Program-made: the position numbers and the translations under genes
The notes under the pieces: generated by a model
What the model was told of the DNA's origin: nothing
What the model saw: the letters and a program-made list of their open reading frames with translations, nothing else
Database searches by the model: none
In this document: positions 24,663-32,138 of the stretch, piece by piece
How the letters are laid out: each line of letters starts with the position of its first letter
How positions within the stretch are numbered: the first letter of the stretch is position 1
Assembly (NCBI GenBank): GCA_016191995.1
Contig: JACPVA010000008.1
Location: forward strand, 1-44,659
DNA from: Burkholderiales bacterium
GTDB lineage: Bacteria; Pseudomonadota; Gammaproteobacteria; Burkholderiales; Burkholderiaceae_C
DNA length: 44,659 bases
Direction: 5' to 3'

Positions 24663-25161
24663 GCGCGGCCTCGTCGCCGAAGACCAGCCCCTGGACGCCG
24701 ACCGCAAGGATCGCGTCGCCGTCGAGCTCCAGCACGATCTGCGGTAGCGCCTGCGTCGCGTGCCCGGCGAGCACGACGCCGTGGCGCGTCAGGTCGAACC
24801 GCGTCAGGTGGCGCGGGCAGGGGCCGAGCAGCTGGTTGGCGGCGTCGAACACGCCCTCCAGCGGCCCGCCGAGGTGCGTGCAGCGGGTGCTGAAGGCGAC
24901 GATGTCGCGCTGCGGCCCGACGCCGCCGCCGGCCGGCACGCCCAGCCGCACCAGCATCGCCGGCAGCCCCGGGCGCGGGTAGTCGAACCAGACCGGCGTG
25001 CCGACGCGCAGCGCGCCCAGTCGCGCGACGCTGCGGGGCGCGTGCGCCGCACGCTCGGCGCGCAGCGGCATCGGCAAGCCCGCCAGCGGCGCCAGCACGA
25101 CCAGCCGCGCGCCGGCCAGCAGCGCGTCGCGCCGGCTCAGGCACGCGCGCTCAGCGTCCAT
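24655..25161 (-). CDS. Rieske [2Fe-2S] small subunit, Tat-exported
   Basis: This 168-residue protein opens with a twin-arginine signal (LSRRDALLAGARLVVLAPLA, residues 8-27) that would also serve as membrane anchor or be cleaved. Ligands of the Rieske cluster are Cys94/His96 (CTHLGG) and Cys115/His118 (CPRH). The disulfide cysteines present in high-potential Rieske proteins (CTHxGC and CPCH) are Gly99 and Arg117 here, which suggests a lower redox potential. It is the expected partner of the molybdopterin subunit that overlaps it downstream, in the same order as aioBA. It overlaps the preceding dihaem gene by 11 bases. Confidence 0.88.
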   Translation of the reverse strand: MDAERACLSRRDALLAGARLVVLAPLAGLPMPLRAERAAHAPRSVARLGALRVGTPVWFDYPRPGLPAMLVRLGVPAGGGVGPQRDIVAFSTRCTHLGGPLEGVFDAANQLLGPCPRHLTRFDLTRHGVVLAGHATQALPQIVLELDGDAILAVGVQGLVFGDEAAHG

Positions 25162-26284
25162 CGTGCGCTCCTGCCGCAGGCAGCGGCCGCGTCGGCGGCA
25201 GCTCGGGGGCGGGCATGGCAGGCAGTTCGTCCATGCTCAGGCTCTCCAGGAAGGCGACGAGGTCGCGCTTGTCGTCGTCGCTCAGCCCCAGCGGCTGCAG
25301 CCACGCCGGCCTGGCGGCCGCGTCGCCGCCGCCGCGGTCGAAGAAGTCGATCACCTCGCGCAGCGTCGCGAAGGCGCCGTTGTGCATGTAGGGCGCGGTG
25401 TGGCGCAGCTCGCGCAGCGACGGCGTGCGGAACTTGCCGCGGTCGCGCGGGTCGCGTGTCAGGTATTCCAGCCCGAGGTCATCGTCGCCCGACGCGTACT
25501 GCTCGCGCGACACGCCGCGCTGCAGGTTCTGCCAGCGCGCGGTCACCTGCAGCAGCACATGCGCGTCGGCCTGCGGCAGCCGCGGCACGCCGAGCGCGTG
25601 GAAGCGCTGGTCGGAAAACAGCGGCCCTTCGTGGCAGCGGATGCAGCCGGCCTTGCCGCTGAAGAGCGCCCAGCCGCGCTGCGCCGCCGGGCTCAGCGCA
25701 TCGCGGTCGCCGGCCACCCAGCGGTCGAACGGCACCCGCGCCGGGTCCGACACCAGTGTGCGCTCGAAGGCCGCGATCGCCTGCCACGCGTGCGTCAGGC
25801 GCGGCCACTCGGTGCCGAAGACCGCGCGGAAGCGCCGCACGTACTCGGGGACGAAGCGCAGCCGCATCTCCATCATCGCCGGGTTGCCGTTGCCGGCCAC
25901 CGCGCCGGTGGCCGCCGACTCCGCCTGCGCCTCCAGGCTGCCGACGGCGCCGTCCCAGAACAGCCGCTCGTAGTGCGCGGCGTTCCAGACCGTCTGCGAG
26001 TTGCGCCAGTGGATCGTGCCGGGGTAGCCGCGCGAGACAGGGCTGCGCTCGCCCATGCCGAGCGCCGGCAGGTGGCACGAGGCACACGAGGTGGACCCGT
26101 TGCCCGACAGCCGCGGGTCCCAGAACAGCAGCCGGCCGAGTTCGACCTTGGCCGCGCTGCCCGGGTTGTCGGCCGGGGCGACGACCGGCGGCAGCGGGCC
26201 GGGCGGTGCCGCCGGCGCCTGGGCCCGCGCGGCGCCCAGACCGAACAGCACCGCGCCGACCGCAAGCGCGACGCACGCCCTCAC
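25151..26284 (-). CDS. Dihaem cytochrome c peroxidase / MauG family protein 1
   Basis: This 377-residue periplasmic protein has a signal peptide ending near ARA (residue 21) and two c-haem sites, Cys67-Cys70-His71 (CASCH) and Cys214-Cys217-His218 (CIRCH). The GKFRTPSLRELRHTAPYMHN segment is the conserved region of the CcpA/MauG family that contributes to the second haem pocket. It starts with GTG overlapping the previous stop (GTGA). In iodate reductase clusters two such proteins (IdrP1, IdrP2) are proposed to remove peroxide; in methylamine dehydrogenase clusters MauG completes the TTQ cofactor. Both fit the neighbours here. I cannot separate peroxidase from MauG on sequence alone. Confidence 0.85.
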   Translation of the reverse strand: MRACVALAVGAVLFGLGAARAQAPAAPPGPLPPVVAPADNPGSAAKVELGRLLFWDPRLSGNGSTSCASCHLPALGMGERSPVSRGYPGTIHWRNSQTVWNAAHYERLFWDGAVGSLEAQAESAATGAVAGNGNPAMMEMRLRFVPEYVRRFRAVFGTEWPRLTHAWQAIAAFERTLVSDPARVPFDRWVAGDRDALSPAAQRGWALFSGKAGCIRCHEGPLFSDQRFHALGVPRLPQADAHVLLQVTARWQNLQRGVSREQYASGDDDLGLEYLTRDPRDRGKFRTPSLRELRHTAPYMHNGAFATLREVIDFFDRGGGDAAARPAWLQPLGLSDDDKRDLVAFLESLSMDELPAMPAPELPPTRPLPAAGAHDGR

Positions 26285-27375
26285 CGGCGCCCCCTGGGCA
26301 GCGCCGCATAGTCCTGCGGCAAGGCCTGCGGGTAGGCCGGCAGCGGCGGCGACAGCGCACGCAGCAGCGCCAGCAGCGCCGCGCGCTCGCGGGCTTCGAG
26401 CGCGACCGGCGCCAGCTCGCTGCCGGCACCGCCTCCGCGCAGGTGGAAGTCGAGCACCTCCTCCAGCGTCGCCAGCGACCCGTCGTGCAGGTAGGGGGCC
26501 GTGTGCGTCAGCATGCGCAACGACGGCGTGACGAAACGCCCGCGGTCGGCTTCGACCTTGCTCACCACGTAGCCGCCCAGGTCCTCGCGCTCGTCCATGT
26601 AGCCCGGCACGCCCATCGTCGCGTGATGACGCAGCAGCGTGATCATGCGCAGCGCATCGCGGGACACCGCCGGCGACGCGGGCACGCCGAGCCGGTGCGC
26701 GCGACCGTCGCTGCCCAGCGGCCCGTGGTGGCAGCGCGCGCAACCGGCCTTGCCGTGGAACAGCGCGAGCCCTTCGCGCAGCGCCGGCGGCAGCGCGACG
26801 CGCTCGCCGCGCAGGTGGCGGTCGACCGGCGTGTCGGGTGCGTCGAGCGTGCGCAGATACTCGGCGATGGCCGCGAACAGGCGCGGCCCGTAGGGCTCGC
26901 TGGCATCGCCGAACGCGCGCCGCCAGGCCTGCATCAGCGCCGGGATCTGGCGCACGCGCTCCTGCACGAGGCGCGCATCGGCATTCATGAAGTGCGCCTC
27001 GGTGACCATGTCGCGCACCGCGGTCGCGAGGTCGGCGCCGTCGAGCCGGCCGTCCCAGGTCAGCCGCGTCTTCAGCCGCACCGACAGCAGACCCGGCGCG
27101 TTGCGGAAATACTCGGTCCCGTTGTAGCCGCGGGACAGTGGCTGCCCGTCGGCGAATCCGCGCACCGGTTCGTGGCAGCTCGCGCAGCTGCGGCTGCCGT
27201 CGCCCGACAGCCGCGGCTCGAAGAAGAGCTGGCGGCCGAGTTCGGCCAGCGCGGCGTCGACGCGCGTTGCCGCCGGCAACGCCTGCAGCGCCGGCGGCAG
27301 CTCGGCGCGTGCCGGCGCCGCCGCCAGCAGCACGACGGCCGCGATGGCGGCCCGCGCACGCGCCGCGCGTCTCAT
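26281..27375 (-). CDS. Dihaem cytochrome c peroxidase / MauG family protein 2
   Basis: This 364-residue protein has a signal peptide (cleavage near residue 24, PARA) and two haem sites, Cys64-Cys67-His68 (CASCH) and Cys212-Cys215-His216 (CARCH). The late conserved block reads RFVTPSLRMLTHTAPYLHDG. It is a paralogue of the gene directly downstream, with the same architecture but clearly diverged, so the pair is probably old rather than a recent duplication. The ATG overlaps the stop of the monohaem cytochrome gene (ATGA). Candidate roles are TTQ maturation for the amine dehydrogenase and peroxide removal beside the molybdoenzyme. Confidence 0.85.
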   Translation of the reverse strand: MRRAARARAAIAAVVLLAAAPARAELPPALQALPAATRVDAALAELGRQLFFEPRLSGDGSRSCASCHEPVRGFADGQPLSRGYNGTEYFRNAPGLLSVRLKTRLTWDGRLDGADLATAVRDMVTEAHFMNADARLVQERVRQIPALMQAWRRAFGDASEPYGPRLFAAIAEYLRTLDAPDTPVDRHLRGERVALPPALREGLALFHGKAGCARCHHGPLGSDGRAHRLGVPASPAVSRDALRMITLLRHHATMGVPGYMDEREDLGGYVVSKVEADRGRFVTPSLRMLTHTAPYLHDGSLATLEEVLDFHLRGGGAGSELAPVALEARERAALLALLRALSPPLPAYPQALPQDYAALPRGRR

Positions 27376-27797
27376 CGGACGTAGGCCTGGCCGGTGTAGC
27401 GCACGCTCGGCGCGGCCTGCAGGATGACGTGGCAGCTCGCCTTCCAGGTGAGGATCTCGCGCCACAGCCGCGCATCCTGGTCCGCCGGCATCGGTGTGCC
27501 ATCCGCCGGAAGGTCGATGAAGAAGATCCTGCCGCCTTCGGTCTGCGCGAACTGCCCGACGCCGGGCGGCTGCGAGGGGCGATGCCCCGGCGGCGCCGAA
27601 TGGCAGCCGCGGCAGTTGAGCGCCCAGAAGGTGGCGGCCGACTGGGCCGCCAGCGCATGAGGTGGCGCTGCGATCGCCAGCCATATGGCTGGAAGCAGCA
27701 GCGCTCGCCACGGCCCGAGAGCATTGCCCGCCGCCGGCGCGCGCCGATCACGACCGCGCGGACCCTGCATGCCGCGACGGGCGCACCCCGCCGTCAT
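27372..27797 (-). CDS. Monohaem c-type cytochrome
   Basis: This 141-residue protein has a basic N-terminal tail, a hydrophobic export segment at about residues 30-50 and one haem-binding motif, Cys62-Cys65-His66 (NCRGCHS); a Met in GTPMPADQD is a possible sixth ligand. The first ATG lies two bases after the aauA stop (TGAGATG); an ATG at 27770 would give a shorter signal peptide. In Alcaligenes faecalis a small periplasmic monohaem cytochrome gene also follows aauA, so this is probably its counterpart and a candidate electron acceptor or carrier for the dehydrogenase. No azurin or amicyanin gene is present in the window. Confidence 0.8.
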   Translation of the reverse strand: MTAGCARRGMQGPRGRDRRAPAAGNALGPWRALLLPAIWLAIAAPPHALAAQSAATFWALNCRGCHSAPPGHRPSQPPGVGQFAQTEGGRIFFIDLPADGTPMPADQDARLWREILTWKASCHVILQAAPSVRYTGQAYVR

Positions 27798-27798
27798 C

Positions 27799-28344
27799 TC
27801 ACTTGCCCGGCTGGGCGATGCCGACGATCAGCGAGGTCGTGCAGTGGAACATGTTGTTGTCGTTCGCCATGCACCAGTTGACGTCGTTGTGCAGGCTGAT
27901 GCGGTAGCCCGGACGCTCGCCGAGGTTCATGTTGCACAGGCAGCGGCCGCACGAGATCTTGCCGCAGCAGTCGTTGTAGCTGATCAGGTAGTCGCGCCCG
28001 TCGGCCGGGTTGCGGCAGGTGCCGATCCAGCCGACCTTGGACGGCTCGGTGCCGGGCGGGCAGGTCGACGCGCTGCCGCCGCAGCAGCTGCACAGGAAGC
28101 CGTCGATCGCGCAGTAGCGCCAGTAGTCGCACTGCGTGTCGTCGGGCGCCTTGCCCTTGGCGGAGCCGCCGCCCCCCGCCGCGGCGTGCGCCTTGCCGCC
28201 GCTGCGGTCGAACGGCAGCACCGGCAGCGCCACCACCGAGCCCGCGAGCAGCGCCTTGCCGACGCGCGCCAGCGCGCTGCGGCGCGAGGTCGAGCACGCC
28301 ACGCGGCGCGCCGAGCGCTCGATCCAGTCGTCGAACCACTTCAT
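27799..28344 (-). CDS. aauA: Amine dehydrogenase light chain, TTQ-bearing (AauA-like)
   Basis: This 181-residue small subunit of a tryptophan tryptophylquinone amine dehydrogenase converts primary amines to aldehyde and ammonia in the periplasm. The two cofactor tryptophans are Trp106 (GWIGTC) and Trp157 (NDVNWCMAN), 51 residues apart as in known TTQ enzymes. Asp125 (SYNDCC) matches the catalytic base and Asp81 (AIDG) the aspartate needed for cofactor synthesis. A dense set of about a dozen cysteines from residue 72 on forms the family's disulfides. The leader contains SRRSAL, a Tat-like motif. Details such as GFLCSCCGG and RPGYRISLHNDVNW are closer to aromatic amine dehydrogenase than to methylamine dehydrogenase, judged from memory. 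It lies 10 bases after aauD. Confidence 0.9.
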   Translation of the reverse strand: MKWFDDWIERSARRVACSTSRRSALARVGKALLAGSVVALPVLPFDRSGGKAHAAAGGGGSAKGKAPDDTQCDYWRYCAIDGFLCSCCGGSASTCPPGTEPSKVGWIGTCRNPADGRDYLISYNDCCGKISCGRCLCNMNLGERPGYRISLHNDVNWCMANDNNMFHCTTSLIVGIAQPGK

Positions 28345-28354
28345 GGCCTAGCCC

Positions 28355-28954
28355 TCATTGACGCGCCGCGCGCGTTTCGATGAAACCCTGGACGGAGGCG
28401 ACCTCGAGCTCCTTGGCGGTGAACAGGCTCTCGAGTTGCTCGCGCGAGTTGACCAGCCCCTTCGCGCGGACGAGGCCACGCTCGTCGATCAGCACCGCAT
28501 ACGGCAGCTTGCCGACGCGAAACGCCATCCCGAGCTCGGCCGACAGCACGTAGGGGAAGCCCTGCAGCCCGGCGCGCTCGCGGAAGGCACGGTGCTCGTC
28601 GGGCTCGCCGTCGCTGGCGAAGACCAGCCTCAGCCAACGGTCCTCGTCGCGCGCGATCGACTTCAGGATCGGCAGCAGCTTCTTGCACACCGGGCAGGTC
28701 GGCGACAGGAAGAACAGCAGCTGGCTGTGCTCGGCCGGCGCGCCGACGGCGACCCCGGCGCCATCGAGCGACGCCAGCGACATCGCCGGCGCCGCCTCGC
28801 CCGGCTTGGGGCCGGTGTCGAGGATCAGCGCCCCCATCGGCGCGATGCGTTCGTACAGGATGCCGACCTGGCGCGCCAGCGCGGCCACGACGACCAGCAA
28901 TGCGATCACGACCCCCCACAGCACGATCGTCGATACCAGCAGCGCCTCGTTCAT
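28355..28954 (-). CDS. aauD: Amine dehydrogenase maturation thioredoxin-like protein (MauD/AauD)
   Basis: This 199-residue protein has an N-terminal membrane anchor (STIVLWGVVIALLVVVAALA, residues 8-27) and a periplasmic thioredoxin-like domain with the redox pair Cys87-Cys90 (SPTCPVCKK). MauD-type proteins are needed to form or isomerise the six disulfides of the light chain. The start has a perfect AGGAGGTGA Shine-Dalgarno that overlaps the end of aauE, so it is probably translated strongly. It sits between aauE and aauA, as in all mau/aau clusters. Confidence 0.9.
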   Translation of the reverse strand: MNEALLVSTIVLWGVVIALLVVVAALARQVGILYERIAPMGALILDTGPKPGEAAPAMSLASLDGAGVAVGAPAEHSQLLFFLSPTCPVCKKLLPILKSIARDEDRWLRLVFASDGEPDEHRAFRERAGLQGFPYVLSAELGMAFRVGKLPYAVLIDERGLVRAKGLVNSREQLESLFTAKELEVASVQGFIETRAARQ

Positions 28955-28958
28955 CGTC

Positions 28959-29507
28959 TCACCTCCTGAGCCCGGACAGCCGCGGCGCATTCGCCAGCAG
29001 CTGGTTGCCCGCCGCGTAGAGCAGGTACAGGCCGACCGTGCCGGTGGCCACCGTCAGCGCGTCGAGCCAGACCAGCTCGCGCGCCGGCGCCAGCGTGCCC
29101 GCACCCAGCGCGAGCCCGGCCAGCAGAGCATTGTGCGCGACCAGCAGCCATGACAAGTGCTGCCGCCCCTCCGGGCCGCCGCAACCGCAGTCGATGTGGG
29201 TACGCCCGCGCAACAGGTTGACGACGACCGCGCCGGTCACGACCGCGAGCAGCGCGATCGCCGCCGCTGCGCCCCACGGCCGCGACGCCACCGGCAGCAG
29301 CAGCAAGCCGGCCACCAACTCGGCGAGCGGCAGCAGCCACGCCATCGGCGCCACCAGCGGCTCCGGCAGCAGCCGGTACTGCGCCAGCGCGCCGGCGAAA
29401 CCGTCGCGGTCGGCGAGCTTGTGCCCCGCGCCGACCAGCAGCACGACGGCCAGCGTCGCCGCGGCGATATGCGCGAGGATCGGGTCCAGCGGCGGCAGCG
29501 CGGCCAT
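28959..29507 (-). CDS. aauE: Amine dehydrogenase maturation membrane protein (MauE/AauE)
   Basis: This 182-residue inner-membrane protein has four to five hydrophobic segments, beginning with ILAHIAAATLAVVLLVGAGH, and the HIDCGCGG motif typical of the MauE/DoxX-like family. It is required in methylamine-oxidising bacteria for production of the light chain, possibly by passing reducing equivalents to MauD. Its ATG overlaps the aauB stop (ATGA), indicating coupling to the heavy chain gene. Confidence 0.88.
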   Translation of the reverse strand: MAALPPLDPILAHIAAATLAVVLLVGAGHKLADRDGFAGALAQYRLLPEPLVAPMAWLLPLAELVAGLLLLPVASRPWGAAAAIALLAVVTGAVVVNLLRGRTHIDCGCGGPEGRQHLSWLLVAHNALLAGLALGAGTLAPARELVWLDALTVATGTVGLYLLYAAGNQLLANAPRLSGLRR

Positions 29508-30673
29508 CAGTGCAGTTCCAGCATCGTCGCCGACTCGGCCACGCCCTCGATGCGGCCGACGAAGCGAGGCTTGGCGCCGGCATCGAAGCGTGCGATCGCC
29601 ATCGCCACCGCATCGAGCCCGTACAGCGTCGGCTTCGGCGTCTGCGAGACCACCAGCGCCACCGCCATATGGCCCGGCAGCCGGGCGACGCGCTCGCGCT
29701 TGCGCAGGTCGACGACCCAGATCTCCTCGGCCGGATTCTTGTGCGAGCCTTCCGCACCGCCCTTGTGCATGCCGATGTACATCCGGTGCTGCCCGCGGTG
29801 GACGGCGAACAGCTGGTAGCCGCCCGGGCGCCAGCCGCGCCTGGCGTCGGCGGCGCCGACCAGGCTCCAGGCCGGCTCGATGCGCGCAGTCTCCTGCGAC
29901 AGGTCGACGACGTGGACCTTGCCGCGGAAGCTCACCAGCGCATGCCGGTCTCCCGCAGCGCCAGTCGCGCCGAGAAACTGCGACTGAACGAAGATCGGGT
30001 CGACGTCGGCATCGAAGAAGGGCTCGCTGCGCGTGCTCGACGCGAGCGACCCGTCGGCGGCCAGGACCATCGTCTGCAGCGTGCCGTCGCCGCAGATCGT
30101 CGAGAAGCGGTCGGCCGCCGTCTCCGACGGGATGATCGCCCAGCAACCGGGGTTGGGGATCTCGGCGGCGAACTTGCGCGCCTTCAGGTCGACCACCGTG
30201 ACCGAGGTCGCCGGCGTCACGTTCTGCACGAACAGCCAGCGCCCGTCGACCGAGCTGCGAACCAGCCCCTCGTACGGCAGGGCCTGCGCGCGCCGCGGCG
30301 GAATCGGGATCTCGGCCACCAGGTCCAGCGTCGTCGGGTCGTGGATCTCGACCACATCGCTGCGCGCGCCGCGCGACAGCCGCGCGTAGTAGCTCGTCGT
30401 GACATAGAGCTCCTTGCGGTCGCGCGACAGCACCGACTGCCCGGCGTAGCCGGTCGCGAACTGGCCCAGGTAGCGCCCGCTCGCGCCGTCGAGGACGTGC
30501 AGCCGGTTGTCGACGATATGCTGGATCGTGATATCCGAGACATACAGCCGGTGCTCGTCGGGAGGCGGCAGCTTGGCCACCGCCAGTGCCTCGGTGGCGA
30601 GCTGCGCCGCCGCCGGCGCGGCAAGACACCAGGCGGCGGCGACAGCAACCAGGATGCTCGGCATGCGACTCAC
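29507..30673 (-). CDS. aauB: Amine dehydrogenase heavy chain (AauB-like)
   Basis: This 388-residue subunit has a signal peptide (SILVAVAAAWCLAAPAAAQ) and then a seven-bladed beta-propeller with methylamine/aromatic amine dehydrogenase heavy-chain features: HRLYVSDITIQHIVDNRLHV, IPNPGCWAIIPS, CGDGTL and QHRMYIGMHKGGAEGSHKN. It forms the alpha2beta2 enzyme with the light chain. The GTG at 30673 is chosen as start because AGGAGA lies six bases before it; the ATG at 30664 would be too far from that site. It is the first gene of a nine-gene transcription unit and is divergent from the AraC-family regulator gene. Confidence 0.88.
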   Translation of the reverse strand: MSRMPSILVAVAAAWCLAAPAAAQLATEALAVAKLPPPDEHRLYVSDITIQHIVDNRLHVLDGASGRYLGQFATGYAGQSVLSRDRKELYVTTSYYARLSRGARSDVVEIHDPTTLDLVAEIPIPPRRAQALPYEGLVRSSVDGRWLFVQNVTPATSVTVVDLKARKFAAEIPNPGCWAIIPSETAADRFSTICGDGTLQTMVLAADGSLASSTRSEPFFDADVDPIFVQSQFLGATGAAGDRHALVSFRGKVHVVDLSQETARIEPAWSLVGAADARRGWRPGGYQLFAVHRGQHRMYIGMHKGGAEGSHKNPAEEIWVVDLRKRERVARLPGHMAVALVVSQTPKPTLYGLDAVAMAIARFDAGAKPRFVGRIEGVAESATMLELH

Positions 30674-30920
30674 GGCGACTCTCCTGCGGGTTGCGCGGCC
30701 AGGCACGGCCACGGCCGGCCACGACGCGGCCGACGCCGGCATGCTAGCGCGCGGCGGGGGCGAAGCGATAGCCGAAATCGGCAAGCGGGCACTCGGCATT
30801 CAGCGCGTCCGCGGCACGCGTGCCGCCGCGCGGCCCGGCGGTCGGCCCCGGTTCGCCGCCGATGCCCGGGCACAAAGTCGGCCCGATGCGGGGCCGCCGC
30901 GGATGCGGCCTCGGGCCGGG

Positions 30921-30946
30921 CCCGGATTGACCCGCCGCAATCCGGG
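30921..30946. promoter_or_regulatory. Inverted repeat in the aauB-araC divergent region
   Basis: CCCGGATTG (30921-30929) and CAATCCGGG (30938-30946) are perfect 9-base arms around an 8-base spacer. They lie 44 bases before the AraC-family start and about 250 bases before aauB. It may be an operator or a stem in the regulator's leader. The rest of the 316-base spacer 30674-30989 is GC-rich and shows no clear promoter hexamers or gene. Confidence 0.4.
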
Positions 30947-30989
30947 CGCCGAGAATCGGCGGCTGCGATCAACCCAGGAGACTCTCGCG

Positions 30990-32060
30990 ATGCCAGCGCG
31001 CGCCGCGCTGCGGGCCCTCGAGCGCGCCGTGCGGCAGCACGGCGATGACGCTGGCTGCCCCCCGACCCGGCCGGCGCAGGTCGTCTGCCGCGAGACCCGC
31101 GATGCCGACGAGCAGGCGTCCTGCCTGCGCAACTGGGACCAGGTCTACGAGCAGCTCGCCCCGGGCGGATTCGAGGGTCGTTTCACCGAGGTCCGGCTGG
31201 GTCGCCTGCAGCTCTTCCGCGAGGTCACGAACCGGGCGCTGTACCAGGCCGGGCGCGTGCGCGAAGGCGAGCAGGTGCTCGGCGTGCCGGTGGCGATGCA
31301 AGGCGCTGGCTGCTGTGCCGGCCGTCCGCTCGGGCCCGACGGCATCGTCTCGATGCGCGGCGGCGGCACGCTGGACCTGTGCACGCCGCAGGACTTCGAC
31401 ATCGTCGCCGCCGCGATGCCGGTGGCGGCGCTGGAGCGCTACGCGAACGAGGTCGAGGACTGCGCGCCGGGCCGCGCCGGCGCGGGCTGCGCCGTCCTCG
31501 ATCTCGGCAGCGGTCCCGCGCAGGAGCTGCGAACGCTGCTGCGGACCGCGCTCGACGTCGCCCGGCTCAGGCCGTCGGCGCTGCAGATCACCGCGCTGCA
31601 CCGCACGCTCGAGCAGGCGCTGCTCGCCAGCGCGGCGCGCGTGCTGTCGCGCGCTTCCGACGACCTGCCGTCCAGGGCCCCGGCGCGCCTGCGGCACGCG
31701 CTCGTCGCCCGCGCCCGGGACTATATGCGCGCGCATGTCGACGAGCCACTGACGATCGGGGACCTGTGCCGCGCGCTGCGCGTCAGCCGCCGCACGCTGC
31801 AGTACAGCTTCCAGGACGTGCTGCAGATCAACCCCGCGAGCTACCTGCGCGCGCTGCGGCTGAACGGCGCGCGGCGCGCGCTGCGCGCGGCGCAGCCCGG
31901 CGGCGACGGCGTGCACGACATCGCCGCGCGCTGGGGCTTCTGGCATCTGAGCCGGTTCGCGAGCGACTACCGGCGCATGTTCGGCGAGCTGCCGTCGCAG
32001 ACCCTGCGCGCCGGCGGCGCGAGCCCGGACGCGGCGCGCGCCGCCGCCCGGCCTCGGTGA
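30990..32060 (+). CDS. AraC family transcriptional regulator
   Basis: This 356-residue protein has a C-terminal AraC double helix-turn-helix (about residues 240-345) with TIGDLCRALRVSRRTLQYSF, ALRLNGARRALRAAQ and IAARWGFWHLSRFASDYRRM. The N-terminal domain (SCLRNWDQVYEQLAPGGFEG, REVTNRALYQAGRV) is of the type found in EutR and in regulators of amine oxidation genes. The start has AGGAG about nine bases upstream. Its divergent position to a nine-gene amine dehydrogenase operon makes it the probable amine-responsive activator of that operon, which is inference from position and domain type. Confidence 0.87.
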   Translation: MPARAALRALERAVRQHGDDAGCPPTRPAQVVCRETRDADEQASCLRNWDQVYEQLAPGGFEGRFTEVRLGRLQLFREVTNRALYQAGRVREGEQVLGVPVAMQGAGCCAGRPLGPDGIVSMRGGGTLDLCTPQDFDIVAAAMPVAALERYANEVEDCAPGRAGAGCAVLDLGSGPAQELRTLLRTALDVARLRPSALQITALHRTLEQALLASAARVLSRASDDLPSRAPARLRHALVARARDYMRAHVDEPLTIGDLCRALRVSRRTLQYSFQDVLQINPASYLRALRLNGARRALRAAQPGGDGVHDIAARWGFWHLSRFASDYRRMFGELPSQTLRAGGASPDAARAAARPR

Positions 32061-32138
32061 TCGGCGGGGCACCGCCGAGGATCGGCCTGCCCCATGGGCC
32101 CGCTAAACTGCGCCGCCGCGGCAGCGCCCCGACCGTCG

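Noticed and set aside
22074-24893. 939-residue plus-strand frame opposite the molybdoenzyme
   Set aside because: It lacks any recognisable motif, while the opposite strand carries the Fe-S ligands and conserved AioA-like segments. It is a shadow.
22026-25161. Annotation as a functional arsenite oxidase
   Set aside because: The HATRE-type histidine seems missing, no arsenic resistance or sensing genes are nearby, and two dihaem genes plus amine dehydrogenase genes form the context.
26281-27375. Naming the dihaem gene mauG
   Set aside because: The family is shared by MauG and cytochrome c peroxidases. The distinguishing axial ligand could not be assigned by eye.
28351-28366. CTCATTGACGCG as a further MarR site
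   Set aside because: Only the CATTGAC core matches. The ATCGTT/AACGAT arms are absent and it lies at the end of aauD.
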